Origin: Antennarius striatus
Lineage: Eukaryota > Chordata > Actinopteri > Lophiiformes > Antennariidae
NCBI RefSeq assembly: GCF_040054535.1
Contig: NC_090782.1
Coordinates: 19,499,001 to 19,563,000, forward strand
Length of the DNA: 64,000 nucleotides
Reading direction: 5' to 3'
Each line of letters opens with the position of its first letter. The first letter of the stretch is position 1. Shown piece after piece: positions 47,001 to 64,000 of the stretch. The notes under the pieces are model-generated. The model was not told where the DNA came from. It saw only the letters and a program-made list of their open reading frames with translations, and did not search any database. Position numbers and translations under genes: made by a program.

Positions 47001-47570
47001 CTTTTTGCAGCACCTTGACAGACACATTTCAGAGAAATTTCCTGACAAATATATAAATCTATTACATCTTTACAAGTTAAGACAAAATATCTATAGTGAA
47101 AAAAATGTAGGGATAAATCATGGGTATTAAAGGTTTTAACTTTAAAGTAGACGGGACAGCATCAGAAAAACTACAATCATTGTGGATATTAAGTACCAAG
47201 ACTTCAAATTACAGTAGAGTTATTCACCAACATAATCAAATTCAATAAAATAAAAACTGAATCAGTGCAAGGGGTGGATTTTTCCCATACACCACTGAAG
47301 CTTTAAACCATTTTAAAGCAATAGGGCTTCTTTCTGAACACCCTCAGTTCAATCTAATAGTAAAAGAATGTCTTCTCCCCTCTGTCGTCCTCGCTAGGGT
47401 ACGGGCAGGACCTGACGGCGTTCACCCACAGCTTTGCAGACCCCAGCCAGCCGACAGCGTCGTATGGGGCCCCAACGGCACAGCCTGCCGCTGCCCCCCA
47501 GCCTGCTGCCAGTGCGTTTGGCAGAGGACAGAACCACAACGTGCAGGGCTTCCACCCGTATCGACGCTGA
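28992..47570 (+). CDS. dazap1: DAZ-associated protein 1, two RRM domains
   Basis: Thirteen exons: 28992-29023, 30155-30195, 31705-31871, 32414-32479, 33508-33615, 33846-33894, 38727-38809, 41491-41638, 41823-41855, 42458-42607, 43383-43547, 45758-45850, 47398-47570. Phases fit throughout and give 435 residues (human 407). RRM1 starts at KLFVGGL (residues 12-18, RNP2) and has RNP1 RGFGFVKF. RRM2 starts at KIFVGGI (about 114-120) and has RGFGFITF, split by the 4.8-kb intron 6. The linker IDPKPCTPRGMQPE is near identical to human. The C-terminal half is rich in Pro, Gln, Gly and Tyr and ends GRGQNHNVQGFHPYRR, the conserved tail. The protein binds RNA in nucleus and cytoplasm and works in splicing, mRNA transport and translation. 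Exon 45758-45850 (LGNYPQDPSAYGP...) is in phase at both ends and could be skipped. A possible alternative 3' exon begins at 39113. Confidence 0.95.
37715..37765 (+). mobile_element. LINE/SINE 3' tail in dazap1 intron 6
   Basis: TTACCCACTGTGGGACTAAT then AAATATCTAAATATCT is the same tail type as at 23108 and in the SINE at 10827. No body is recognisable upstream, so this is a severely truncated copy. Confidence 0.55.
37952..38040 (-). mobile_element. GATA/GATG microsatellite with an inverted LINE/SINE tail
   Basis: Short GATA and GATG repeats (37952-37990) are followed by sequence whose reverse complement includes CTTGAGGATTAATAAAGTAG. That places a tail of the fish LINE/SINE type on the minus strand, with the tandem repeat as its 3' end. 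Confidence 0.5.
42708..42765. repeat. 29-bp unit repeated twice, dazap1 intron 10
   Basis: Two adjacent copies, 42708-42736 and 42737-42765, differ at one base. The unit contains TTTTTGATCAGTCAGATGCA. Confidence 0.85.
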
Positions 47571-47760
47571 CTGCCATCTGTGGGCATGGCTGCTATGTAA
47601 AGTTCAAAACAAAACAAAAAAAGAAGTCAGGGAGTTGTGTGTTGCTAAAAGGCAAAACTGGAGCTCTGAGTCGTACCAAGATAATGTTGAATGCACAGTT
47701 TGAGAAATGGAATTCTTGGTGAAAACAGGGATTCTAGTAAATTTGAATGGGTTGTAAAGA

Positions 47761-48244
47761 AATAAAGTTTTTTGCATAACTTGAGTAACATTCAGCATAA
47801 AGAAGCTTTTATCCCCCACCCCTATGTTTTATAGTAGAACTTAACTACTTTGCAATAATTTTGATTGTCTGGTCAAACACTAGCACAGAGACTATATGTA
47901 AAGAGAATTGCATATAAATATGTATATTTATGGTCGACACAAATGAAAACAGGGTCTCTAGTTTCCTCAGCTTTAAATTCTAGGGAAAATGTTTTTATTC
48001 TTCATTTAGTGAATTTTGTTTACTTTATGAGCCTTTAAAGTTTGTTTGAAAATGGAGATTCTGAATATATAAATATATATATTCTACACAAACTGTGCAA
48101 TTTTTTAAAAAGAATTTTGTACTATAAATGTACACTTTGCTTGTTTTTTATTTAAAGATGTAGACTTCCCTCAGGTGGCTCTTTTGGGTGCATTTTTTGC
48201 ACTGGTGCAAAAAGAAAAAAAGGACAAATTATTACAAAAATAAA
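47761..48244 (+). terminator. polyadenylation signals of dazap1
   Basis: AATAAA occurs at 47761-47766 and 48239-48244, 191 and 669 bases after the stop. The second is followed by a T/G-rich run (48250-48290). Both may be used. Confidence 0.6.
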
Positions 48245-48269
48245 TGTTTTAAGGAAATAATTCCTGTTT

Positions 48270-49080
48270 GTGTTTTTTTCTGATTCTGATGATGTTTGAG
48301 TGGAGGTGCAGAGTAGACAAACAAGTATTAGTGTATTATTTTATTGATGGAGAATGGAATGTATTTGTGTTCTTGTTGTGTTGGATTTTCCGATTCAGGA
48401 TCAGTAGAAACTGGATGTCTTCTGGGGATACATTCCTTTCTCTTGGGTTTGCATTCAGAAAATTGTTTTCCAATCCCTTAATCACAGATGCAGGAGTGAT
48501 AGCAGGAAAATCCCTTACAGAGATGCGATGGCAGACCCCTGCTGACCACACAGCTGCATGTGGCATCTGCAGAAAAAAACCTGCCACATCCTTACCAACA
48601 ATTACTGTACTGGATTGATCAATTTGAGTTGCGCAGCTGCCCACTCTGTACAACACAACAGTTTTGCCAGTAGATGTCGCCACTTATTCAAAGGCAGACC
48701 ATCAAAAAAATAAAACTATTAACATTTTTACAAGACATAAAGAAAACGAAGATATTCCACACTGTGGTGATGAACACGTTTTCTGAGACATCTACAGAGA
48801 AGACATTGCAAATTTGTGATGTCACCATCTATATTTTGAAAGCATGCACCTATTGGCATTGTGTATTAAAAAATGTGGTCATCTGACGCAAGACATTTTG
48901 TAGATCTCATAAAAGTTCATGAAAGTAGTAGAATTGATTACCAACTGAACTCGCCTTTAATACATAACATTTGCAATTCCAGACTTAAAGTAAATGTGAG
49001 TCTAACTGGTACTTAATATTGTTTCATATCCCCACGGCACAAATGGACACTAATACCCTAAATAGCAAAAAGTAAAATGA
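48270..49080. other. intergenic interval dazap1-dpp9
   Basis: About 0.8 kb between head-to-tail genes. Overlapping frames on both strands at 48268-48683 have no family resemblance. Nothing else is evident. Confidence 0.45.
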
Positions 49081-49271
49081 CCGTATGAACATAAACCTTC
49101 ATCCGGGTTACTGGGTGAACCGCAGCTGAAGCCGAAGCTACTTCCGCATTGCTAGCGCTGAGCTACCTGCTCTCTGGAAGGCAGGATTCATTCAGACTGA
49201 TCGTTTTCGTCAAGTGTCCTCCTCTAAAAATAATTTTTAAAAAGCGCTTTCAGTGTCGTCTGGCTGAAAAT
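49081..49271 (+). promoter_or_regulatory. dpp9 promoter and probable 5' untranslated exon
   Basis: Composition becomes richer in G, C and CpG from about 49080, and a clean donor (AAAAT then GTAAGA) ends a possible exon at 49271. No ATG-led coding frame of the family is present, so it would be untranslated. It lies upstream of the exon at 50193-50283. The transcription start is not fixed. Confidence 0.45.
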
Positions 49272-50227
49272 GTAAGATAAATGTTAACTATTCTTACCAT
49301 TTTAACGTGTTTCTGTGCGCTAACTACTGGGCAGCTACAATGGGCGGCTAAGAAGCTAACTAGTTTGTGTGTCGTCAGTGTTGATCAGGCTGGATGAGAG
49401 GACATGCTAAGACAGATGTTTTCTGTACGGTGCGAAGCTGTGGGTCACTCTGTGGACTGTTTTATCTTCATTAACTTATTTTAAAAGGAGCAACTCACAA
49501 CATGTTTTTAGGACTCATGTATTTGAATAAGATTATGCTAGATGTGTGTTCCAAATATTGTAGACACCAAAACAAAGAGCACTCTCAGCATCTTCTTTAA
49601 TGACAGGTGGGGGTGTTTAGTGAGTTTGTGATGAAATTTATCAATTTGTGGTTTGTGAGGGGGAAAAAAGAAAATCACATGTCAACCAGATTACAAAAAA
49701 ACCTTTAATTCAGGGGCCTTGCTGGACATGAACTAGAAGCGTTACCCAACAAGAAGCATGAAGGAGAAAACATAAATTGATGTAGTTCAGCTGCATTTTA
49801 GTTATGAATTGGTGCAGAATTTGCTCTTCATTTCGGCTCCAGGCAACAACTTACAGAATACAAGCCACAGTAAAATGTGGAGTAACTGTGTCACATTTGA
49901 CATAGTTATGAGACAGACATTGAAATGGCAGTGACATGCAGCTGGAAGCGTAGTGATTTCTCCACTGAAGAGCAGCACTTCTTTGATGAAGCAGCACAGA
50001 CGTCTGCTTTGAATGGGACGTCACCTCAGCAAAGCTTGTGAGCTTAGCCTAGGGCATGGCCAAGGTTTGGAACCTAAAACATCCTGTTTAATGATTTGAT
50101 AATCAGTTAGACCAGGTGTCGCCATGTAAACAGCTGAATCTGCTATATCATGGAAGAAACTTCTTCACTTGGGTGTGTTCTGTTTGCCACAGGGTGTCAG
50201 GTGTGGTCCGTGGTTGTTGAACGGTTC

Positions 50228-58800
<8,573 letters not shown>

Positions 58801-59036
58801 TGAGCCTTTGACCACACCGACCCTCCTCGTCTCGCTGTTGCTGTTCACTTATTTAAACCTGCTTCACTTCTCCTTTCACTTCATATGTTTATTTCAGTCT
58901 ATTCCAAACCTTATCACACCAAGAGCTGTTTGTCAGTTAAAGTGGAAATGTATAGAATATTTTGGTTGCTATTTGCAAGCAACAAAATTGTCAGTATGGG
59001 ATGACTTGTCCATGGCTCAAGGGTCGAGTGAGAGAG

Positions 59037-59040
<4 letters not shown>

Positions 59041-59069
<29 letters not shown>
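59041..59069. repeat. (GA)n tract in the dpp9 3' UTR
   Basis: About 14 GA units within the transcribed 3' region of dpp9, about 240 bases after the stop codon. Confidence 0.9.
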
Positions 59070-59072
<3 letters not shown>

Positions 59073-59305
59073 GATTTCATGTGGTCTGCAGTCAAAATGA
59101 AATGAAAAGGCCCTGATCTTTGCACAACCAGTTTTTGTATGACTGCAGTATAGGGTTCATCCTGTCCCTGTGTCTCTTCATGGAGACACAAACACAGTGT
59201 CATTATTATTTTATAGAGCTCCGACTTGCAGCTGTTATTAGCTGAGGACGACTCAGCGCTGCACAAATGCTTACGCCCAGAAAAATCTTGACACAGAAAA
59301 TTAAC

Positions 59306-59714
59306 AATAAAATACAGCAGACGTCTACAGATACAGACCCCAATTTTCACTTTTAGCAGGTCTGGATTGAGTGATGATTGACAGAAATGACTGTTCACAC
59401 ATTGGAATTAATCAGACTACTATATTTTATAACAGGATGGCCGTCGTCTTTACGCTGTATCTAAACAGGGACAGGAGATCGGCTGGATTGCTTTAAGCCC
59501 CAGAACAAGTGGTGTGATGCTCCTCCAAATATATGTGAAGCTTTCTGTTGTTAGCAACAACAAAAAAAGGTTTAAATCACAATTTGTGTTTACAATACTA
59601 TTAAAAAAAACTTGTCAGCAATGCATAAAGAACGAAAATGAACGTGAACCTGATTTTTGTACTCATTTTGTTTGTTTGGCACCCAACGGCTGAAGTCATT
59701 TGTGTCTGAATAAA
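59306..59714 (+). terminator. polyadenylation signals of dpp9
   Basis: AATAAA occurs at 59306-59311 and 59709-59714. The resulting 3' UTRs would be about 0.5 and 0.9 kb. Confidence 0.5.
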
Positions 59715-59739
59715 CACTGGAGTGAACATAGTGAAGGTT

Positions 59740-60433
59740 AAGCTGCTTTATAGAGGATAGCGGGTTCTTAACCCCGTGTTTTATAAGCTCATACCCTTTT
59801 TCTGCCTTTCAGGATGATCTCACGTTTGTGGTTATAGATGACTATATGCAGTGTACCACTTACTAAAAAAAAAAAACCACATACCAGATCTGTGTGTATT
59901 GAAAATAGTGTTATGATTGTGATGCATTCATAATTGAAATATGTAGCTGCCTGTTTCCGTTTCACTCGCTTCAATTATTTTTGGAGTATCTTGTTTTTTC
60001 TCTGCTGAGGACTGTTGCACATATAATATTTTTATTGGTGCCAACAAATTGACATAGAAGTCTGAGGTGCCTTGCAAAAAATTTGAGTGCCTGCTTGTAT
60101 ATTGTGTATCAGGGAATCCGAGGAGCGACTGATGAGTTATATACCTTGTATCTCTGATGACCATCTGTAAAGTGAACTGTCATAACCTGGGGTTGAAAGT
60201 GCTCTCAGATGTGGAAGGAATAAATAGAAGTGAACATTCTTTATCATCCAATGAAATGTGTTTTCTTTTAAATGCTGAGTTTCTGCATAAAACTTCAGGC
60301 AGTCGGTTGATGAACTAGGGACAACAGTTGTTGGCCTTTTGGGGGCATGAGACGAATCGAAATTTAAAATGATAGAATTAGAACATACAGCAAACAAATA
60401 GGTGTTAAAGAATATAATATAGTAATTGACCGC
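59740..60433. other. intergenic, no gene recognised
   Basis: AT-rich sequence downstream of dpp9. Minus-strand frames at 59789-60397 overlap and have no family match. Confidence 0.45.
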
Positions 60434-60730
60434 AAGTAATCCCTCGTTACTCGCTGTTAATGAGTTCCAGGACCAGCCGCTAAAAACCCCTAAATTCCGT
60501 GATATAGTGACGAACTATTAATTATTTACCCTAATTTAAACTGCGATTAAACCATCTATATATTTCCCTTTCCCATAATATTTTTTAAAAGCGCTTTTCA
60601 GTGTTTCTTTAATACACGGAAGTGAGTCTGGGAACGCAACGCTGTCAGCCAATAGCGTACGTGTACGGTATCACGTGACTACCTACTAAAAATCTGCGAT
60701 GTCGTGAAGCCGGGTATCTTCATGCACTGA
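60434..60730. mobile_element. Tigger/pogo-like DNA transposon remnant, copy 2
   Basis: AATCCCTCGTTACTCGCTGT then TAATGAGTTCCAGGACCA, AAATTCCGTGATATAGTGAC, GCCAATAGCGTACGTGTACG and CTACTAAAAATCTGCGATG recur in the same order as in 20270-20650. No transposase frame remains. Confidence 0.65.
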
Positions 60731-60769
60731 TAGGAATCACAATCAAAACCACAAGTCTAATGTCTTATT

Positions 60770-60990
60770 CATTCATTTATTCACTCACAACCGCTTCACC
60801 TGCTGTGGCGGGTCGCGGGGAGCTTGAGCCTGGACGCCAGTGCACCGCGGACACGCAACCACGCATGCAAACATACCTACAGTCCATTCGGAGTAGCCAA
60901 TTAACCTGCAGCTGCATGTTTTTGGAGATGGGAGGAAGCCGGAGAACCCGGAGAGAACCCACTCAGACACGGGGAGAACATGAAAACTCT
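60770..60990. mobile_element. fish interspersed repeat, left part (interrupted)
   Basis: It contains GGCGGGTCGCGGGG, AGCCAATTAACCTGCAGC, TGCATGTTTTTGGAGATGGG, AGGAAGCCGGAGAACCCGGA and ACGGGGAGAACATG. I recall this order from a very common teleost repeat that normally continues GCAAACTCC.. into an inverted tRNA-like segment. Here it breaks off after ACATGAAAACTC, and the expected continuation is found at 63868-63940. Confidence 0.65.
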
Positions 60991-61634
60991 TGTGACTGCT
61001 AGCGTCGTGGGTGTGTCGGGTTTGTTCACTTGGTCCCTGTTTTCTGTACGCTCACTTTGCTTTACAGATATGCAGATTGACTTGTGCCATCGCCCGACGG
61101 TGATTGGGGGAGCGCACCTGTTCCCTCTCCTGATTGGCTGCACCAAGGCCTCACCGGGTATATGCTAATCGAAAACGTCAGTCCTCCAGTGGCAGCAGGG
61201 CAGCGGACTCTCATCCCCTCTTCCAACCAGACACATGCCGTGAACTACTTAGTCATACAAACCGGAAATAGGGTTGGACTGCCGGTGTGTTTGGTGATTA
61301 TTTTCTCCTGTTTAATTTAGTTTGGAAGGTTAGAGTCTGTCTTTTGTTTTTCTGTTAGGTTAATTATCATTCTTTTACAGATAGGATCGTTTTGTTTGTT
61401 ATTTTGGCATTAGTCCAGCCTGAAGTGAGCTCAACATATTGTTTGATATTTAGTTCTTGTTAATAAAAACTGAATTTCCTTATATACTTCAACAATTCTT
61501 CCTGGTGGCTTCTTGGGACTTGGGGAAGATGGGGCCTGTTCGTATTATGGCTCAAGCACTTCTAGACTGGGCGACGCGAACGTAACGGTCTCAGAGCCGG
61601 TCCCGAAGAGCCGGCTCTCAGAGTCGTTCGCGAA
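60991..61634 (+). mobile_element. LTR-like direct repeat, copy 1
   Basis: It starts TGTGACTGCTAGCGTCG and is collinear with 62167-62822, with most positions identical. Shared landmarks are ATATGCAGATTGACTTGTGC, CATCGCCCGACGGTGATTGG, TTGTTAATAAAAACT (a polyadenylation-signal-like AATAAA) and GACTTGGGGAAGATGGGGCC. Two collinear copies beginning with TG, containing AATAAA and lying about 530 bp apart suggest LTRs of a non-autonomous retroelement. No primer-binding site is evident and the copies run on into the 54-bp-array motif, so a tandem duplication is also possible. Confidence 0.5.
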
Positions 61635-61791
61635 AGTAATGGCTCTGAATCCGTTACGTTCACGACCGACTCTGAGAGCCGGCTCTCTGGAGTGAACGGC
61701 GGGAGTGCACCTGATTAGGGGAGCCGCTTTTTTTTTCTGTTGAAGCCACACGTGTTTGGTCAATATGTGTGGTGTTGTCGACTGTGTCTCA

Positions 61792-62007
61792 GCTGAGTGC
61801 GCTGAGTGCGCTGAGTGCGCTGAGTGCGCTGAGTGCGCTGAGTGCGCTGAGTGCGCTGAGTGCGCTGAGTGCGCTGAGTGCGCTGAGTGCGCTGAGTGCG
61901 CTGAGTGCGCTGAGTGCGCTGAGTGCGCTGAGTGCGCTGAGTGCGCTGAGTGCGCTGAGTGCGCTGAGTGCGCTGAGTGCGCTGAGTGCGCTGAGTGCGC
62001 TGAGTGC
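61792..62007. repeat. perfect 24-copy tandem array of a 9-bp unit
   Basis: GCTGAGTGC is repeated 24 times without a mismatch over 216 bases. Because the unit is three codons long, frames through it stay open on both strands and appear as long spurious repeat peptides. It lies between the two LTR-like copies. Confidence 0.98.
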
Positions 62008-62166
62008 GCAGTGAGTGCGTTACATTATCGTGGTTTTTTGCAGAACCTTTTCCGATGTGATGGCTCCTCTCCAATGTCTGGTTAAGACCATCATAAAAAA
62101 GTTTGTTTGGTCTTTTTGTTTGGAATTAAACATTATAGGGGAACGTTTAATTCTTGGGTGTGGGGG

Positions 62167-62822
62167 TGTGACGACTAGCGTCGTGTGTTGGGTTTGTTCC
62201 CTTGCTCCATGTTTTCTGTATGCAGTTTGTCGTATACAGATATGCAGATTGACTTGTGCCATCGCCCGACGGTGATTGGGGAAGCGCACCTGTTCCTTCT
62301 CCTGATTGGCTGCGCCAAGGCCTCATCGGGTATCGGATCCAAGACACAGTCCTCTGGTGGCAGCAGGGCGTCACGCAGCGGATTCTCAACCTCTCCATCT
62401 TCCAACCAGCCACATGCCGTTTTGTATGAACTACTTAGTCTCGGTTGAGAAGTAGGGGTGGGCTGCCGGTTTGTTTGGTGATTCTTTTCCTCCTGTTTAA
62501 TTTAGTTTGGAAGGTTAGAGTCTGTCATTTGTTTTTCTGTTAGGTTAATTATCATTCTTTTACAGATAGGATCGTTTTGTTTTTTTATTTTGGTATTAGT
62601 CCAGCCTGAAGTGAATTAAACATATTATTTGATATTTAGTTCTTGTTAATAAAAACTCTGATTTTCCATACATACTTAAACAATGCTTCCTGGTGGCTTC
62701 TTGGGACTTGGGGAAGATGGGGCCTGTTCGTGTTATGGCTCAAGCACTCCTAGACTGGGCGACGCGAACGTAACAATCTAAGAGCCGGTCGCGAAGAGCC
62801 GGCTCTCAGAGTCGTTCGCGAA
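62167..62822 (+). mobile_element. LTR-like direct repeat, copy 2
   Basis: Collinear with 60991-61634 from its first bases (TGTGACGACTAGCGTCG). A G-rich stretch (GGGTGTGGGGG) lies directly before it, where a 3' LTR would have its polypurine tract. Differences from copy 1 are scattered substitutions and small indels. The tail merges into the 54-bp array. Confidence 0.5.
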
Positions 62823-63159
62823 CGAAACGGTCTAAGAGCCGGTCCCGATGAGCCGGCTCTCAGTGTCGTTCGCGAACGAAACGGTCTAAGAGCCGGTCCC
62901 GAAGAGCCGGCTCTCAGTGTCGTTCGCGAACGAAACGGTCTAAGAGCCGGTCCCGAAGAGCCGGCTCTCAGTGTCGTTCGCGAACGAAACGGTCTAAGAG
63001 CCGGTCCCGAAGAGCCGGCTCTCAGAGTCGTTCGCGAACGAAACGGTCTAAGAGCCGGTCCCGAAGAGCCGGCTCTCAGAGTCGTTCGCGAACGAAACGG
63101 TCTAAGAGCCGGTCCCGAAGAGCCGGCTCTCAGAGTCGTTCGCGAACGAAACGGTCTCA
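62775..63159. repeat. 54-bp tandem array, seven copies
   Basis: The motif CTAAGAGCCGG recurs at exact 54-base steps (62778, 62832, 62886, 62940, 62994, 63048, 63102), with a partial eighth at 63156. Each unit holds two palindromes, AGAGCCGGCTCT and CGTTCGCGAACG. Copies differ at one or a few bases (for example CAGAGTCG against CAGTGTCG). The unit is 18 codons long, so an RS-rich frame stays open, but there is no start codon or other sign of coding. A related single unit is present at 61580-61690. Confidence 0.95.
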
Positions 63160-63640
63160 GGCCCCGTCCACACGATAACGGATTTTTTTAAAAACGCAAC
63201 TTTTTTGTTGCGTTTACGCCTTCCGTCCACACGACAACGCAGATATCCGGAACGAAAATGCGACTTTTTCAAAACGCTGGCTGAGGTGGATTTTTAAAAA
63301 AACGCTGGATCTGCGTTGTCGTGTGGACGGCGTATCCCCGGGGCTTTTTAAAAACGCTGACGTCTTGCCTGCGACGAAAACCGCTGTGACGTCATATTAA
63401 TGGGCCCGTGTGTTGTGACAACAAAACAGAGGATTCCTATTGGATAAAATTTGACTCAATACTGCCACCACATGGTTTGGCATGCTTATAGCCATCTTCG
63501 AAAACGCACTGGTGTGTTTACGTGTGGACAGAGATTTTTTTTTTTTAAAAAAAACGCTGTCGTTTTGACGCGAATCGTTTTCGATGCCTTTTTAAAAAGT
63601 TGCGTTTTAAAAAAAAGTCCGTCATCATGTGGACGGGGCC
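63160..63640. mobile_element. 481-bp PIF/Harbinger-like MITE inserted in the 54-bp array
   Basis: The ends GGCCCCGTCCACACGATAAC and, reverse complemented, GGCCCCGTCCACATGATGAC are inverted repeats of about 45 bases. TCA flanks both sides (63157-63159 and 63641-63643). The array unit reads GTCTCAGAGC across the joined flanks, so the empty site can be inferred. A 3-bp target duplication fits PIF/Harbinger. No coding capacity is seen. Confidence 0.8.
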
Positions 63641-63741
63641 TCAGAGCTCCCGACCGACTCCCAGTCTTTGATTCGCTGGCGAACCCAGAGCTCTATGAGA
63701 GTTTTTCCAGAAGTCTTTGACTCCAGCAAGACAGAAAAAAA

Positions 63742-63825
63742 ATTGATGAGGAACTGACTGAAATGATTGCACTTGATTTTCAACCATTTTCTGTTGTGGC
63801 GGACAAAAGTTTTAGAAAGTATTCA
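63742..63825 (+). pseudogene. fragment of a hAT-family transposase
   Basis: The frame reads IDEELTEMIALDFQPFSVVA then DKSFRKYSE. This matches the (x)LDFQPFSVVEDxGFR motif of vertebrate hAT/ZBED transposases. The frame holds no start, DNA-binding finger or RNase H-like core, and the match fades after KYSE, so it is a fragment. Confidence 0.65.
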
Positions 63826-63867
63826 GAGGATGGGTCCTGTTCATGTCATGGCTCAGGCACTCCCAAA

Positions 63868-63940
63868 CCCGCACAGAGCGGGACGCGAACCCGGAGCCGC
63901 GACACGGCGGCGACGACTCTACCCACTGCGCCGCCCTGAT
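63868..63940 (-). mobile_element. fish interspersed repeat, right part with tRNA-like boxes
   Basis: On the minus strand it reads GGCGGCGCAGTGGGTAGAGT, then CCGGGTTCGCGTCCCGCTC, resembling tRNA A and B box regions. In the intact repeat this segment follows the motif where the left part stops at about 60988. The two parts therefore appear to be one repeat split by about 2.9 kb. Confidence 0.6.
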
Positions 63941-64000
63941 GTCGTGTTCAACTTTGTTGTCAAATGCACAATATATTCACGACAAACAGCACAGATGAAA

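Noticed and set aside
48268-48683. Overlapping frames of about 115 codons on both strands downstream of dazap1.
   Set aside because: Mutually antisense, no family match, and partly within the dazap1 3' end.
61756-62085. Long repeat proteins (AEC, QRT or LSA repeats) on both strands across the nonamer array.
   Set aside because: They follow from a stop-free 9-bp tandem repeat. There is no splice context, no conserved flanking domain, and equally long frames appear in several phases.
62775-63159. SR-protein-like frame (RSKSRSRRAGSQ repeats) through the 54-bp array.
   Set aside because: The unit is 18 codons with no stop in two frames, so the open frame is automatic. No ATG, promoter or flanking coding sequence supports a gene.

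Overview
This window looks like vertebrate nuclear DNA, most likely from a teleost fish. It holds five multi-exon protein genes with GT/AG introns, whose proteins I recognise as vertebrate orthologs. Between and inside them lie (GT)n microsatellites, tRNA-derived SINEs, Tigger-, hAT- and PIF-like MITEs and LINE 3' ends of fish type. All exon coordinates were read by hand, by matching translated exons to the recalled family proteins and checking donor, acceptor and phase at each junction. The family comparison is from memory, not from a search.

Layout: (1) 1-6.75 kb, tmem79 (+), a polytopic membrane protein with a MAPEG-like C-terminal region. (2) 8.45-13.3 kb, ndufs7 (+), the PSST iron-sulfur subunit of mitochondrial complex I. 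(3) 14.5-18.1 kb, gamt (-), guanidinoacetate N-methyltransferase of creatine synthesis, tail to tail with ndufs7. (4) 18.5-28.8 kb, a gene-poor interval of repeats: compound GT/GA microsatellite, a hAT-like element with a LINE 3' end inside it, a Tigger-like remnant, an (AT)n tract and a 445-bp foldback element flanked by TTAA. (5) 29.0-48.3 kb, dazap1 (+), an RNA-binding protein with two RRMs. (6) 49.1-59.7 kb, dpp9 (+), a cytosolic serine dipeptidyl peptidase, with three MITE-like insertions in its introns. (7) 60.4-64 kb, a nested repeat locus: an interrupted fish repeat, two LTR-like direct copies, a perfect 24-copy nonamer array, a seven-copy 54-bp array, a PIF/Harbinger-like MITE and a hAT transposase fragment.

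The order and orientation ndufs7(+)-gamt(-)-dazap1(+) match what I recall of human 19p13.3, so this is an old vertebrate linkage block. tmem79 and dpp9 lie elsewhere in human. The genes are not an operon and share no pathway; each has its own promoter and polyadenylation signals.

I do not see a new gene system. The most unusual parts are the nested repeat locus at the right end, the TTAA foldback element, a duplicated fragment of gamt between ndufs7 and gamt, and several alternative-splicing possibilities in dpp9, dazap1 and ndufs7.
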